Source: Dehalococcoidia bacterium
GTDB taxonomy: Bacteria; Chloroflexota; Dehalococcoidia; Lucifugimonadales; Lucifugimonadaceae
Direction of reading: 5' to 3'
Assembly: GCA_012270805.1 (NCBI GenBank)
Contig: JAAXHR010000395.1
Coordinates: 3,429 to 12,708 of the forward strand
Length of the DNA: 9,280 bases
In this document: one piece after another, positions 1 through 6,570 of the stretch
Position numbering within the stretch: the stretch's first letter is position 1
Layout of the letters: each line of letters begins with the position of its first letter
Program-made: the position numbers and the translations under genes
The notes under the pieces: generated by a model
Told to the model about the DNA's origin: nothing
Seen by the model: the letters and a program-made list of their open reading frames with translations, nothing else
The model's database searches: none

Positions 1-198
1 GATCCGATCGTGGCGGCGATGGGCTTCACCCTCGCTCATCCGGAGATTCACGTCGCAATCATCGGCACGAAGAATCCGCGGCATATGGCATCGAACATCG
101 AAACGCTCGATGATGCCCTCAGCATCGACAGTACATTCGTCGACGCGCTGCACGACCGCTTTGCGGAGCTTGACGATGATTGGCGACAGTTGACATGA
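1..198 (+). CDS. Aldo/keto reductase, C-terminal fragment (5' end outside window)
   Basis: The frame is open from base 1 to a TGA at 196-198 and encodes about 65 residues with no start in view, so this is the 3' end of a gene that begins upstream. The stretch HPEIHVAIIGTKNPRHM is the typical end of the aldo/keto reductase TIM barrel. In that family the 'xxxIxGTxNPxH' segment contributes to NAD(P)H binding, followed by a final helix and a DW-containing tail; here the tail reads DDDWRQLT. The family reduces sugar aldehydes, ketones or similar carbonyls in the cytoplasm, but the substrate cannot be told from this end. The stop overlaps the next gene's start by 4 bp (ATGA), so the two are probably co-transcribed and translationally coupled. 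The family call is fairly secure; any specific function is not. Confidence 0.82.
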   Translation, partial: DPIVAAMGFTLAHPEIHVAIIGTKNPRHMASNIETLDDALSIDSTFVDALHDRFAELDDDWRQLT

Positions 199-1358
199 AG
201 ATCGAACGCATCGAGATCCATCCTCTAGTTGGCAAGCTGGAGGAGCCGTTCGGTTGGTCGCAACGGTGGACGAATGAACGCCGAACAACGGTGGTGAAGA
301 TGATTGCGGATGATGGTTCGTACGGATGGGGCGAGACGGGTACGAGCTCTGATGCGCTAGCTGGTGCCGCATCGCAATTGATCGGCGAAAACCCTGAACG
401 TATCGGCGCGATATGGCAGTCGATTGTCAATCCCACATATCAGGGAGGAGGTTTCACCGGCTTTTCGTCGAACATCGCAAGCGCGATCGATATGGCGTTG
501 CACGACTTGGTGGGACGTTCTCGCGGGTTGCCGGTTTGTGAACTGCTCGGGGGCAAGGTTCGAGACCGGATCTGCACTTACGCCACGGGCCTCTACTACG
601 TGCCGTCCGATCTGGAAGATCCGACTTGGGGGGATTTTCTGGAGGAGGCCCAGGGATATGTCGATCAGGGGTTCTCGGGGATGAAGATGAAGGTTGGCGG
701 GTTGAAGTTGGACGACGATGTGGATCGAGTTCACGCGCTTCGCAGGCAGGTTGGCGACGACATTCGGATCATGGTGGATGCGAATGAAGCGTACGACCCG
801 ATGACCGCGCTTCGGTTAGCTAATCGCATTGCGGATGCCGATGTTACATGGTTCGAAGAGCCGTGCTCGTCGCGGTCGGACGATGACAATTTGCTGGTAA
901 CTATGCGCTCGCCGGTTCCGACATCGGGGGGTGAGTCGGCGAGCACGCGCCGGGAAGTGGCGCGGTTGCTCAAGAAACGTATCTTCGACATCATTCAGCC
1001 GGAGATCGTGAATGTCGGCGGCATCACGGAGTTGAAGTTGTCGGCATCGATGGCCGAAGCGTTCAATGTTCGGTTCGTGCCGCACTTCTGGAACACTGCG
1101 ATCAGCTTCTCCGCGATTCTGCACACGCTGGCGACCGTTGCGCAATCGCCGCCCGCGCACCCGAAAGAGGCGTACGTGAACGAACCGGTGACGGAGTTCG
1201 ATCAGACACCGCATCCGATACGTTACGCGTTGACCGATCCGGTATTTAAGCAGACCGAGAGTCATGTCACAGTGCCTGATAAGCCCGGGCTAGGAATCGA
1301 TGTCGACGAGGGAGCGTTGGCACACTTCAGGGATGGCGATGCGGTGGTGGTCAGTTAG
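195..1358 (+). CDS. Mandelate racemase / muconate lactonizing-type enzyme (enolase superfamily, MR-like)
   Basis: This 387-aa protein is the usual length for the enolase superfamily, whose members abstract a proton alpha to a carboxylate using a bound Mg2+. The ATG at 195 is preferred over an in-frame TTG at 180 because it overlaps the upstream stop as ATGA and gives the typical MKIxRIE opening. An N-terminal capping domain covers roughly residues 1-125, followed by the (beta/alpha)7-beta barrel. Visible catalytic elements are the KxK pair K164/K166 (GMKMKVGG), metal ligands D195 (DANEAY), E221 (WFEEP) and E247 (GGES), H297 (VPHFW) and the closing EFD motif near 334-336. These numbers coincide with P. 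putida mandelate racemase. The residue that partners the His, Asp270 in mandelate racemase, is Glu here (QPEIVNVGG). MR-subgroup relatives are mostly sugar-acid dehydratases or racemases, and with the adjacent aldo/keto reductase a role in sugar-acid catabolism is likely. The exact substrate is unknown. Confidence 0.9.
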   Translation: MKIERIEIHPLVGKLEEPFGWSQRWTNERRTTVVKMIADDGSYGWGETGTSSDALAGAASQLIGENPERIGAIWQSIVNPTYQGGGFTGFSSNIASAIDMALHDLVGRSRGLPVCELLGGKVRDRICTYATGLYYVPSDLEDPTWGDFLEEAQGYVDQGFSGMKMKVGGLKLDDDVDRVHALRRQVGDDIRIMVDANEAYDPMTALRLANRIADADVTWFEEPCSSRSDDDNLLVTMRSPVPTSGGESASTRREVARLLKKRIFDIIQPEIVNVGGITELKLSASMAEAFNVRFVPHFWNTAISFSAILHTLATVAQSPPAHPKEAYVNEPVTEFDQTPHPIRYALTDPVFKQTESHVTVPDKPGLGIDVDEGALAHFRDGDAVVVS

Positions 1359-1502
1359 GCCTGTGCACGTCGTCTCCCCCACCATGTTCCCGAGTGATCC
1401 TGCCGTTAGTGACTGTAGCGTCTTGATCCCTTCCGAGCAACGCAATGCGCCTTTATAGGATCTGATGTGACTGGATACCGAATTTTCAGGGAACCCCGCT
1501 AG
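1359..1502. other. Intergenic gap, no gene seen
   Basis: This 144-bp stretch separates the sugar-acid operon from the accessory gene at 1503. I see no convincing hairpin with a T-run that would serve as a terminator, and no well-spaced -35/-10 pair. A weak purine-rich ribosome-binding candidate (CAGGGA, 1487-1492) lies about 10 bases before the ATG at 1503. The gap marks a change to visibly lower GC in the downstream gene. Confidence 0.5.
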
Positions 1503-2864
1503 ATGGACAGAATGAAACGTTACAAGATCGAAGGATCGATTAAGGATGTGATCGCCATCCTCGACTCAGCCCCGATGCAACCAGATATGGTGCCAGAGGT
1601 GAACTTCGTTCAACTCACGAACCGGGTACCAATTGCTCATCTAGCAATAGAAAGGGGCCTGAAAGCACTTATAGCCGACTCGGGCGCAAAGCGAGAAAAT
1701 ACCCATTCCCTGCAAAAGCTTTACCGAGACCTGAAAGAGTACGATGCAGATTCAGCAAAGTTTCTAGACCTGGCCTTCAGCGACGCTGTCGATTTCTTTG
1801 AGTACAACACGAGCGTCAAGGGCTTACGTCATTTTCGTTCTCTCGACGCATATCTGTCCAAGACCGGTCACGCTAACGCGTTCAACGCATTACGCTATTG
1901 GGCCATAGGCGAAGATCCTAAAGACGCAGATCCGATCCTATACATTTCGCCCCCTATCCATCGGGAATTGTTGTGTGCGCTGGCATCATTGATCGGACCG
2001 AGACCCAATCACACGGTGTCTCAACGCGTTGAACAAGAACTCCTCCAGGCCATGTTTAATAGGAGGGATTTGTGGTACACGTCAGACGACTCGGTGAAGA
2101 AGCAATCTATCGACGCGTATTTGAATTGGCTTTCCAAAATACACAAGACTCAACGAAGCGCGCTGGAAGAGGCGGTGGCACTCGAATTCAACGTCTCGGA
2201 CGACGAATTCATCAAACGAACCCTTGAAGCCGCCTATGCCGAACTGAAACAGTCAAACGACCCGGCAGTTCGATACCTTATTGACAGGCTCTCGTATCTC
2301 CCTAAAGACTCGCAACGGCGAAACCCTGATGCAGTACCAGAAATCCAGTGGTTCAATGACGATGAAACGCGTGGCATGGTTACAACGCCGGTCGGGACTG
2401 GCCTGGGGTATGTTGAAAAATATGCCGACGGGGGATGGGGCATTACACCCTCGGAATCTGGTTTGGTGCGAGTGACAGATGTCGCCGCAAAATTAGTCGA
2501 CGCGAGACACTATCTGGTCAACCGATTAACCCACAGCGTTGACGTAACCGTGAATGGAGCTACAAATCAACTGCGAATCGTTGGTGAAGGGCATCACTTA
2601 TTGTTTTCGGCATCCGAATTATTCTTGGCATCCGGAGCAGAATGTACATCCTCCGTTGATTCAGGCGACCTAAAGCAGAAATACGAACTGGAATTTTGGG
2701 ATGGGAAGCATGGGTTGCGGACTGGAGATTCGATCACCGTCAAACTCCGTTGTAAGGAATCCTCTGGAGTTGTCGATATTCTCGAAGGCGATGTGGATTC
2801 AGTTGTTGGGCACAAAATTTCCGTTGAGGGCCGTAAATACATCGATTTGGACGACAAACGATAA
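1503..2864 (+). CDS. Uncharacterised 453-aa protein with HEPN-like N-terminal region
   Basis: I do not recognise this protein as a named family. Residues about 38-135 resemble a HEPN four-helix domain: a helix with IAHLAIERGLKALI, then a polar loop ending in THSLQKL, then further helices including LRHFRSLDAYL and AFNALRYWAIG. In HEPN proteins the 'E+xLKAL...THxL' pattern is characteristic, and the fold is common in RNases of toxin and phage-defence systems. The canonical R-x4-6-H catalytic motif is not evident; the nearest is R64-x3-H68. The domain may therefore be inactive, a scaffold, or a non-canonical nuclease. The middle (about 150-275) is predicted helical. The last 170 residues look beta-rich, with many alternating hydrophobics and glycines. 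The ATG at 1503 is chosen because CAGGGA lies about 10 bases upstream; an ATG at 1512 is the alternative. The gene has lower GC (a sampled line is about 45%) than the flanking enzyme genes, and it converges on a methyltransferase-nuclease. This suggests acquired defence cargo, which is inference. Confidence 0.75.
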   Translation: MDRMKRYKIEGSIKDVIAILDSAPMQPDMVPEVNFVQLTNRVPIAHLAIERGLKALIADSGAKRENTHSLQKLYRDLKEYDADSAKFLDLAFSDAVDFFEYNTSVKGLRHFRSLDAYLSKTGHANAFNALRYWAIGEDPKDADPILYISPPIHRELLCALASLIGPRPNHTVSQRVEQELLQAMFNRRDLWYTSDDSVKKQSIDAYLNWLSKIHKTQRSALEEAVALEFNVSDDEFIKRTLEAAYAELKQSNDPAVRYLIDRLSYLPKDSQRRNPDAVPEIQWFNDDETRGMVTTPVGTGLGYVEKYADGGWGITPSESGLVRVTDVAAKLVDARHYLVNRLTHSVDVTVNGATNQLRIVGEGHHLLFSASELFLASGAECTSSVDSGDLKQKYELEFWDGKHGLRTGDSITVKLRCKESSGVVDILEGDVDSVVGHKISVEGRKYIDLDDKR

Positions 2865-2880
2865 GTAACCAATCGGTTAC
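2865..2880. terminator. Small hairpin between two convergent genes
   Basis: GTAACC (2865-2870) and GGTTAC (2875-2880) form a perfect 6-bp inverted repeat around a 4-base loop AATC. It starts one base after the TAA of the HEPN-like gene and ends just before the stop of the convergent methyltransferase gene at 2883-2885. Its position suggests a short bidirectional transcription-stopping hairpin. It is not GC-rich and has no T-run on either side, so a classical intrinsic terminator is not supported, and a protein-binding palindrome is possible. Confidence 0.3.
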
Positions 2881-2882
2881 GA

Positions 2883-4502
2883 TCAACCCATCAACCGTTC
2901 CGAAGCAGCTGAAAGGCGCCGTCTAGGTGAGCGAGCAAATGTAGCGTCAGGCGCAAACCTAGGATATTCGGCTTGAGTGCCGGACAGCAAGCCCTCGATG
3001 GTGAGTATCTGCACACGGGGATAGCGATGATCTGGATAGTGTTCAGGAGTGTAGATACCGGTAGACGCTGCTTCCCGCATCATTGGACGCGTGGGTGGGT
3101 TGAGGGTGACGAACAGTCCAATTGCTGCGTTTTCGCGGGCCATATCACCTTTCAGCGTGGCTATCATGTCGCGCCGGACCTTACCGCTCTTAACTTGCAC
3201 AATGATGCGCTTCGCCTTTCCGCTGTTGTCGTCGAAGAAGTTGATATACCCGTCTATGCCTGAGTCCGCGCCCCTGCGTCCTTTGTTGACAGGACGCGCG
3301 TCCACTAGTCCCAACGCCCAATACTCGAACTGGTAGCGTCCACCATGCTCGCTTTCGATGGCGAGTGCTCGCGCGCTTTCGACATCTTGAGGAACGCCTA
3401 TGATTTCGTAGTTCGAAAGGTCCGAGCCAAACGAATCCCGGAGGCGGTTCTTCATCAGCGAAATCGCCAAATGCGTTGTGCCTATACCTATCCATCGGCG
3501 TTGCAATCGTTCAGCGACAGCGATTGCTGTGCCACACCCACAGAACGGATCGAGAACGATGTCCCCTTTATTGCTTGACGCATTGATGATTCGTTCAAGC
3601 AGTGCTTCGGGTTTCTGCGTGGGGTAGCCCAAACGCTCTTTTGCCATAGCGTTGATAGGGTTAATGTCATCCCAATGATCTTGCACGAGTGCACATTTAG
3701 ACTCGTCCAGATAGAGAATTCTTTGAGGAATTCTGCCCGGTTGGTGCCAGATCCGACCTTCCGCTTCTAACCTCGCCATGGTTGTTTGAGTGAATCGCCA
3801 ACGTCGTTCAAATCCCTTGTACTCATAGAGTGGGCCTCTGCCTCCCGGCGCAATCAGCGAAGCCAAGCGGTACATGCGACCATCGGCATCTTCACGATAA
3901 TGTGATCTCACACTCGATTCTTTTTGCGGACGGAATTGTGGGATAAATTTGGATTGGCTCGATTTACCGTAAAAGAGAATGGTATCCCTACTTCGCCCGA
4001 ATCGTTGAGCGTCATTATGTGGTAATGATCTGACCCACGTGATTTCGTTCCGGAAATTCCTAGCGCCGAACACAGCGTCCATCATCAGTTTGAGGTAATG
4101 ACTCGCAGTTGGATCGCAGTGAAGATAGATGCTGCCTGTCGGTTTCAAGACGCGATGGAGTTCAGCGAGCCGTTGAGCCATCATGGTGAGGTATGCCATC
4201 ATGTCATTCTGTCCGAGGAATCCGCGCATGGACTGGAGAAGGGCACCAAGTTTTTCCGGCCCGTCCGTGATTACGTCCTGGTATGCGTACTCGGACTCGA
4301 TGCTCCACTTCCAGGTGTCTTCGAAGGTTGTTATCTGGGCGGCGGAATCTTCGCCGCTCCGCTCTCGGAACAGAACGTTGTAGGTGGCATTGGAGTTGAA
4401 AGGCGGATCGAGATAGATAAGATCGACACTTTCGTCTGCGACGTTCTCGCGCAGGATGTTGAGGTTGTCACCGAAGTAGAGCTTGTTAGTCATCGTAGCC
4501 AT
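2883..4502 (-). CDS. DNA methyltransferase (beta-class, probably N6-adenine) fused to Mrr-like PD-(D/E)xK nuclease domain
   Basis: The 539-aa reading starts at the ATG at 4502 (MATMTNKLYFGDNL); ATG 4493 and TTG 4535 are in-frame alternatives, and none has a clear ribosome-binding site. The methyltransferase part carries catalytic motif IV DPPF at 32-35, TGSIYLHCD at 122-130, YPTQKP at 293-298 and the SAM-binding DPFCGCGTA at 318-326. Motif IV preceding motif I is the beta-class order shared with type III Mod-like enzymes, and DPPF favours N6-adenine. Residues about 150-285, with GGRGPLYEYKG and FERRWRF, are the likely target-recognition insert. The C-terminal part holds GADSGIDG (411-418) and IIVQVKSGK (433-441). 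The D417...Q436-x-K438 pattern matches Mrr-type PD-(D/E)xK restriction domains. One chain could therefore both methylate and cut, and no separate restriction gene is seen nearby. This MTase-nuclease architecture is widespread among bacteria, often annotated simply as a site-specific DNA methyltransferase. The gene converges on the HEPN-like gene and is divergent from rlmN. Confidence 0.9.
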   Translation of the reverse strand: MATMTNKLYFGDNLNILRENVADESVDLIYLDPPFNSNATYNVLFRERSGEDSAAQITTFEDTWKWSIESEYAYQDVITDGPEKLGALLQSMRGFLGQNDMMAYLTMMAQRLAELHRVLKPTGSIYLHCDPTASHYLKLMMDAVFGARNFRNEITWVRSLPHNDAQRFGRSRDTILFYGKSSQSKFIPQFRPQKESSVRSHYREDADGRMYRLASLIAPGGRGPLYEYKGFERRWRFTQTTMARLEAEGRIWHQPGRIPQRILYLDESKCALVQDHWDDINPINAMAKERLGYPTQKPEALLERIINASSNKGDIVLDPFCGCGTAIAVAERLQRRWIGIGTTHLAISLMKNRLRDSFGSDLSNYEIIGVPQDVESARALAIESEHGGRYQFEYWALGLVDARPVNKGRRGADSGIDGYINFFDDNSGKAKRIIVQVKSGKVRRDMIATLKGDMARENAAIGLFVTLNPPTRPMMREAASTGIYTPEHYPDHRYPRVQILTIEGLLSGTQAEYPRFAPDATFARSPRRRLSAASERLMG

Positions 4503-4616
4503 CAGGATGGATTCTACAGACGTTCCCAATGCCAAAAACTCGCGTTGGCGAAATGACGCCGGTTATGGGAATCTCCAATCGCAACCTTTGCTACTCGACG
4601 CGTTAGCATTGAGTGC
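4503..4616. promoter_or_regulatory. Divergent intergenic region between the methyltransferase-nuclease gene and rlmN
   Basis: These 114 bp must contain the promoters for both the leftward methyltransferase-nuclease gene and rightward rlmN. Two weak inverted repeats are visible: TTCCC (4523-4527) with GGGAA (4568-4572), and GGCG (4547-4550) with CGCC (4557-4560). I cannot assign -35/-10 boxes with confidence. Neither gene has a strong Shine-Dalgarno sequence. Confidence 0.35.
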
Positions 4617-5765
4617 ATGTCCATTTCGACTGACGCTCCGCCAGATCAAAAACCGATAATTTTGGACTTTTCGCGGTCGGAATTGGAGCGTGAGGTGGTG
4701 GAGGTGTTGGGTCAGTCGAAGTTTCGGGCTAAGCAGATCTGGCAGGCGTTGCATCGGGAGTGCATACCAGATTTCGAGTCGGTTACAACGTTGCCGAAGG
4801 GGCTGCGTGAGGAGTTGGCGCGGCGGTACACGTCGGACCCGTTGGTGAAGGTGATGCATCTCACGTCTGCCGACGGGTCTACAGACAAGGCCTTGTTCCG
4901 GTTGGGTGATGGCGAGTTGGTGGAGACGGTTCTGATGCGCTATTCTGCGGACGGGCATCGCAAGGCGCGGAAGACGGTTTGTGTTTCGACGCAGGCTGGA
5001 TGTGCGTTGGGTTGCACGTTCTGCGCGACGGGTCAACAGGGATTTCGGCGGCAGTTGACGACGGGCGAGATCGTTGCTCAGATCATCTTCATGCAGCGGA
5101 TCGCGCTTGCGGAGGACCGCTCCGAGGTGAAAGATGGGGCACGGGAGCTGGGCAGTGTTCAGGGCGTGACGAACGTTGTATTCATGGGCATGGGCGAGCC
5201 GTTGGCGAACTACGAGAACACGATGTCGGCGATCCGATCGATCAACGATGCGAACGGTTTGGCGGTCGGTGCGCGACACATCACGCTATCTACGGTAGGC
5301 CTGGCGCCGCAAATCGTCAGATTGGCGCGCGAGAACATTCAGATCAACTTGGCGGTTTCGTTGCACGCCCCGGATGATGCGACGCGCTCCCAGACGATGC
5401 CGATCAACCGTCGCTACCCGATATCCGTGCTGCTCGATGCATGCCGTCGGTACGTGGAGATGACCGATCGGCGCATCTTCTTCGAGTACGTGTTGCTGCA
5501 AGATCAGAACGACAGGCTGCGCCACGCACGTCGCCTCGGCGAGCTGCTGTCCGGGATGTTGTGTCATGTGAACCTAATCCCGGTCAACCCGACATCTGAG
5601 GGTCCGTATCAACGGACCAGTCGGGCTGATGCCGAGCGTTTCCAACTTGAGCTGCGACGATACGGCGTGCCTTCGACAGTTCGGATAGAGAAAGGCATCG
5701 ACATCGACGCGGGATGCGGGCAGCTAAGGGCTAGGGTTGTGGATTCGTCGTTTGCGGCTCGGTAG
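4617..5765 (+). CDS. rlmN: RlmN, dual-specificity 23S rRNA A2503 / tRNA A37 C2-methyltransferase (radical SAM)
   Basis: The 382-aa product is the normal size for RlmN. It makes 2-methyladenosine at 23S rRNA position 2503 in the peptidyl-transferase centre and at A37 of some tRNAs, using two SAM molecules and a methyl-cysteine relay. The N-terminal helical part (LGQSKFRAKQIWQALH, about 31-46) is the RNA-binding accessory region. The radical-SAM cluster cysteines are C129, C133 and C136 (GCALGCTFCATG). C122 matches E. coli C118, MGMGEPL (190-196) is the SAM-contacting GEP motif, and C367 in DIDAGCGQLR matches the methylated E. coli C355. All key residues are present, so the gene is judged functional. 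The ATG at 4617 has only a weak upstream GAG and no good Shine-Dalgarno sequence. The last 27 codons plus stop are copied 960 bp downstream, making this gene the probable target of an insertion. Confidence 0.96.
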   Translation: MSISTDAPPDQKPIILDFSRSELEREVVEVLGQSKFRAKQIWQALHRECIPDFESVTTLPKGLREELARRYTSDPLVKVMHLTSADGSTDKALFRLGDGELVETVLMRYSADGHRKARKTVCVSTQAGCALGCTFCATGQQGFRRQLTTGEIVAQIIFMQRIALAEDRSEVKDGARELGSVQGVTNVVFMGMGEPLANYENTMSAIRSINDANGLAVGARHITLSTVGLAPQIVRLARENIQINLAVSLHAPDDATRSQTMPINRRYPISVLLDACRRYVEMTDRRIFFEYVLLQDQNDRLRHARRLGELLSGMLCHVNLIPVNPTSEGPYQRTSRADAERFQLELRRYGVPSTVRIEKGIDIDAGCGQLRARVVDSSFAAR

Positions 5766-5772
5766 ATTGGGG
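5681..5772 (+). repeat. Direct repeat copy A: 3' end of rlmN plus 7 bp of flank (att-like)
   Basis: This 92-bp stretch covers the last 27 codons of rlmN, the TAG at 5763-5765 and ATTGGGG. It recurs at 6641-6732 with a constant offset of 960 and three differences, at 5687, 5726 and 5741. All three fall on third codon positions and keep Ile, Leu and Val. The match ends abruptly after ATTGGGG. Duplication of a gene's 3' end, with the full gene kept intact, is how many integrative elements mark their ends. Confidence 0.93.
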
Positions 5773-5783
5773 CGCGTTTAATT

Positions 5784-5802
5784 GCAGGGGCGCAGCCCCT
5801 GC
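5784..5802. terminator. Strong GC-rich hairpin downstream of rlmN
   Basis: GCAGGGGC (5784-5791) and GCCCCTGC (5795-5802) pair perfectly over 8 bp around a GCA loop, 18 bases after the rlmN stop. The position suits a transcription terminator for rlmN. No T-run follows (the next bases are GTTCGCTTCGC), so an intrinsic terminator of the usual kind is not proven. It may instead be a repetitive intergenic palindrome. Confidence 0.4.
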
Positions 5803-5819
5803 GTTCGCTTCGCTTGCGC

Positions 5820-5843
5820 GTCCCCTTGTTTTGCGAAGGGGAC
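5820..5843. repeat. Second GC-rich hairpin downstream of rlmN
   Basis: GTCCCCTT (5820-5827) and AAGGGGAC (5836-5843) form a perfect 8-bp stem with an 8-base loop. It follows the 5784-5802 hairpin by 17 bases. The close pair of strong stems may form a compound terminator or a REP-like palindromic unit. Confidence 0.45.
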
Positions 5844-5949
5844 GGGATTATCTTTCGCGCATTTTTCGTTTATCGAAAGGGGCGCTGGGTTTTTACATCG
5901 CCGCGTATTGGAGATGTTGGACAGGTACCGTCCCAAAAGTCCAATCGCT

Positions 5950-6056
5950 GCCCGTGTTGCCAGACCACGGGCCCGGATGACGGCTCGCTGTCGGAGACAG
6001 CCGCCTTCCATCGGCCGGTTTCACGCGGCCTCGCGCTGTAGCCGCGCCCGCGTGGC
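5950..6056. repeat. Row of four consecutive GC-rich hairpins
   Basis: Four stems follow one another closely: GCCCGTG/CACGGGC (5950-5956 with 5966-5972); GCTGTC/GACAGC around GGA (5987-5992 with 5996-6001), extended by GGC/GCC with a small internal bulge; GGCCG/CGGCC (6013-6017 with 6026-6030); and GCCGCG/CGTGGC with one G-U pair (6041-6046 with 6051-6056). Chance stems are common in GC-rich DNA, but the uninterrupted series is notable. It could be a structured RNA or a palindromic repeat array. I cannot match it to a known RNA family. Confidence 0.4.
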
Positions 6057-6172
6057 GATGCGGGCCGACGTCTGCCGGATTCACGATACCTTACCCGATC
6101 CTTTGCAGTGCATCCCCTGCGCGCCCCCCTCTGAATCTCCCCCTGAGAGGGGTAGGAAAGGAGGCGCGTCTC

Positions 6173-6187
6173 CTTCGCTGAGCGAAG
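6173..6187. repeat. Near-perfect palindrome in the insert
   Basis: CTTCGCT (6173-6179) and AGCGAAG (6181-6187) are reverse complements around one central G. Physically this would form a 5-bp stem with a 5-base loop. Just upstream, near 6141-6153, CCCCT-GAG-AGGGG makes another short stem. The style is that of interspersed intergenic palindromes. Confidence 0.4.
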
Positions 6188-6241
6188 AGGACAGGAACGT
6201 CCAGCTGGCTCGTATAGCGACGCCAGACTCCAATAACGCCG

Positions 6242-6285
6242 CGACCGGGACATTTGCCAGGTTCGTTTCATAACGGACCCGGTCG
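6242..6285. repeat. 8-bp inverted repeat enclosing a 28-base loop
   Basis: CGACCGGG (6242-6249) and CCCGGTCG (6278-6285) pair perfectly. The 28-base interior can form a small GTT/AAC sub-stem. A separate 5-bp hairpin GACGG-AAT-CCGTC follows at 6309-6321. Together with the 6366-6427 structure these suggest that 6240-6430 could fold as a single RNA domain. That is inference from base pairing only. Confidence 0.4.
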
Positions 6286-6365
6286 GCCTTTGATCTGTCT
6301 CTCGAACGGACGGAATCCGTCGCCACTGACCGCTTGGGCATGAGGGAACCAGCTTCTCACTCTGT

Positions 6366-6427
6366 CCGCCGCACCATTGATACTTCGACGGGTTTGAGAA
6401 GAGAACCGTCAATGCGGCGGGTTCTCT
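6366..6427. ncRNA. Candidate structured RNA or attenuator-like element with competing stems
   Basis: CCGCCGC (6366-6372) and ATTGA (6376-6380), separated by a 3-base bulge, pair with TCAATGCGGCGG (6409-6420), giving a 12-bp bulged stem. Inside it, GACGG-[G]-TT (6387-6394) can pair with AACCGTC (6404-6410). An alternative 8-bp stem joins AGAGAACC (6400-6407) to GGTTCTCT (6420-6427) around a loop that contains most of the first stem's 3' strand. The stems compete or would need a pseudoknot, as in attenuators and riboregulators. No known RNA family is recognised, the strand is not determined, and no gene starts close by. Confidence 0.3.
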
Positions 6428-6513
6428 CTGATCTTGTGTGATTGCTTTCACGGTCATACGGTTTTTCCGGCGGCCGGCCGGGCTAGGGTGTGTCCGCACT
6501 CGTCAGCGCGGCG

Positions 6514-6570
6514 ATGTATGTTGTTAACACTTTTATTTATAATACATATGTTGAAAAATTGTCAAGTTGA
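6514..6570. other. AT-rich patch with short palindromes
   Basis: After about 700 bases of GC-rich DNA the sequence becomes sharply AT-rich. It includes the palindrome TGTTAACA (6522-6529), an inverted pair ATGTAT (6514-6519) with ATACAT (6542-6547), and a perfect TATAAT at 6538-6543 that lacks a matching -35 box. The patch lies about 70 bp before the second rlmN-tail copy and may mark a recombination junction or a protein-binding site. Confidence 0.4.

Noticed and set aside
180..194. TTG at 180 as the start of the MR-like enzyme
   Set aside because: ATG 195 gives the typical N-terminus and an ATGA overlap with the upstream stop.
4098..4556. Open frame of 152 codons on the + strand
   Set aside because: Exact antisense of the methyltransferase domain, which has clear motifs on the minus strand.
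5782..6273. Open frame of 163 codons on the + strand in the insert
   Set aside because: The composition is Arg/Pro/Ser/Cys-rich, it runs through hairpins and repeats, there is no ribosome-binding site or motif, and longer frames overlap on the other strand.
6428..6470. Possible group II intron domain V resemblance (TGTGATTGCTTTCACGG then CATACGG)
   Set aside because: The two outer halves do not pair, the GNRA-type loop and catalytic triad are not in place, and no intron-encoded protein is nearby.
5870..6499. Open frame of 209 codons on the - strand in the insert
   Set aside because: Basic, low-information translation with no recognisable domain. GC-rich DNA yields long chance frames, and it overlaps other equally unconvincing frames.
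6538..6543. TATAAT as a promoter -10 box for the Nudix gene
   Set aside because: No acceptable -35 lies 16-18 bases upstream, and it is about 300 bp from the gene within an AT-rich patch where such matches are expected.
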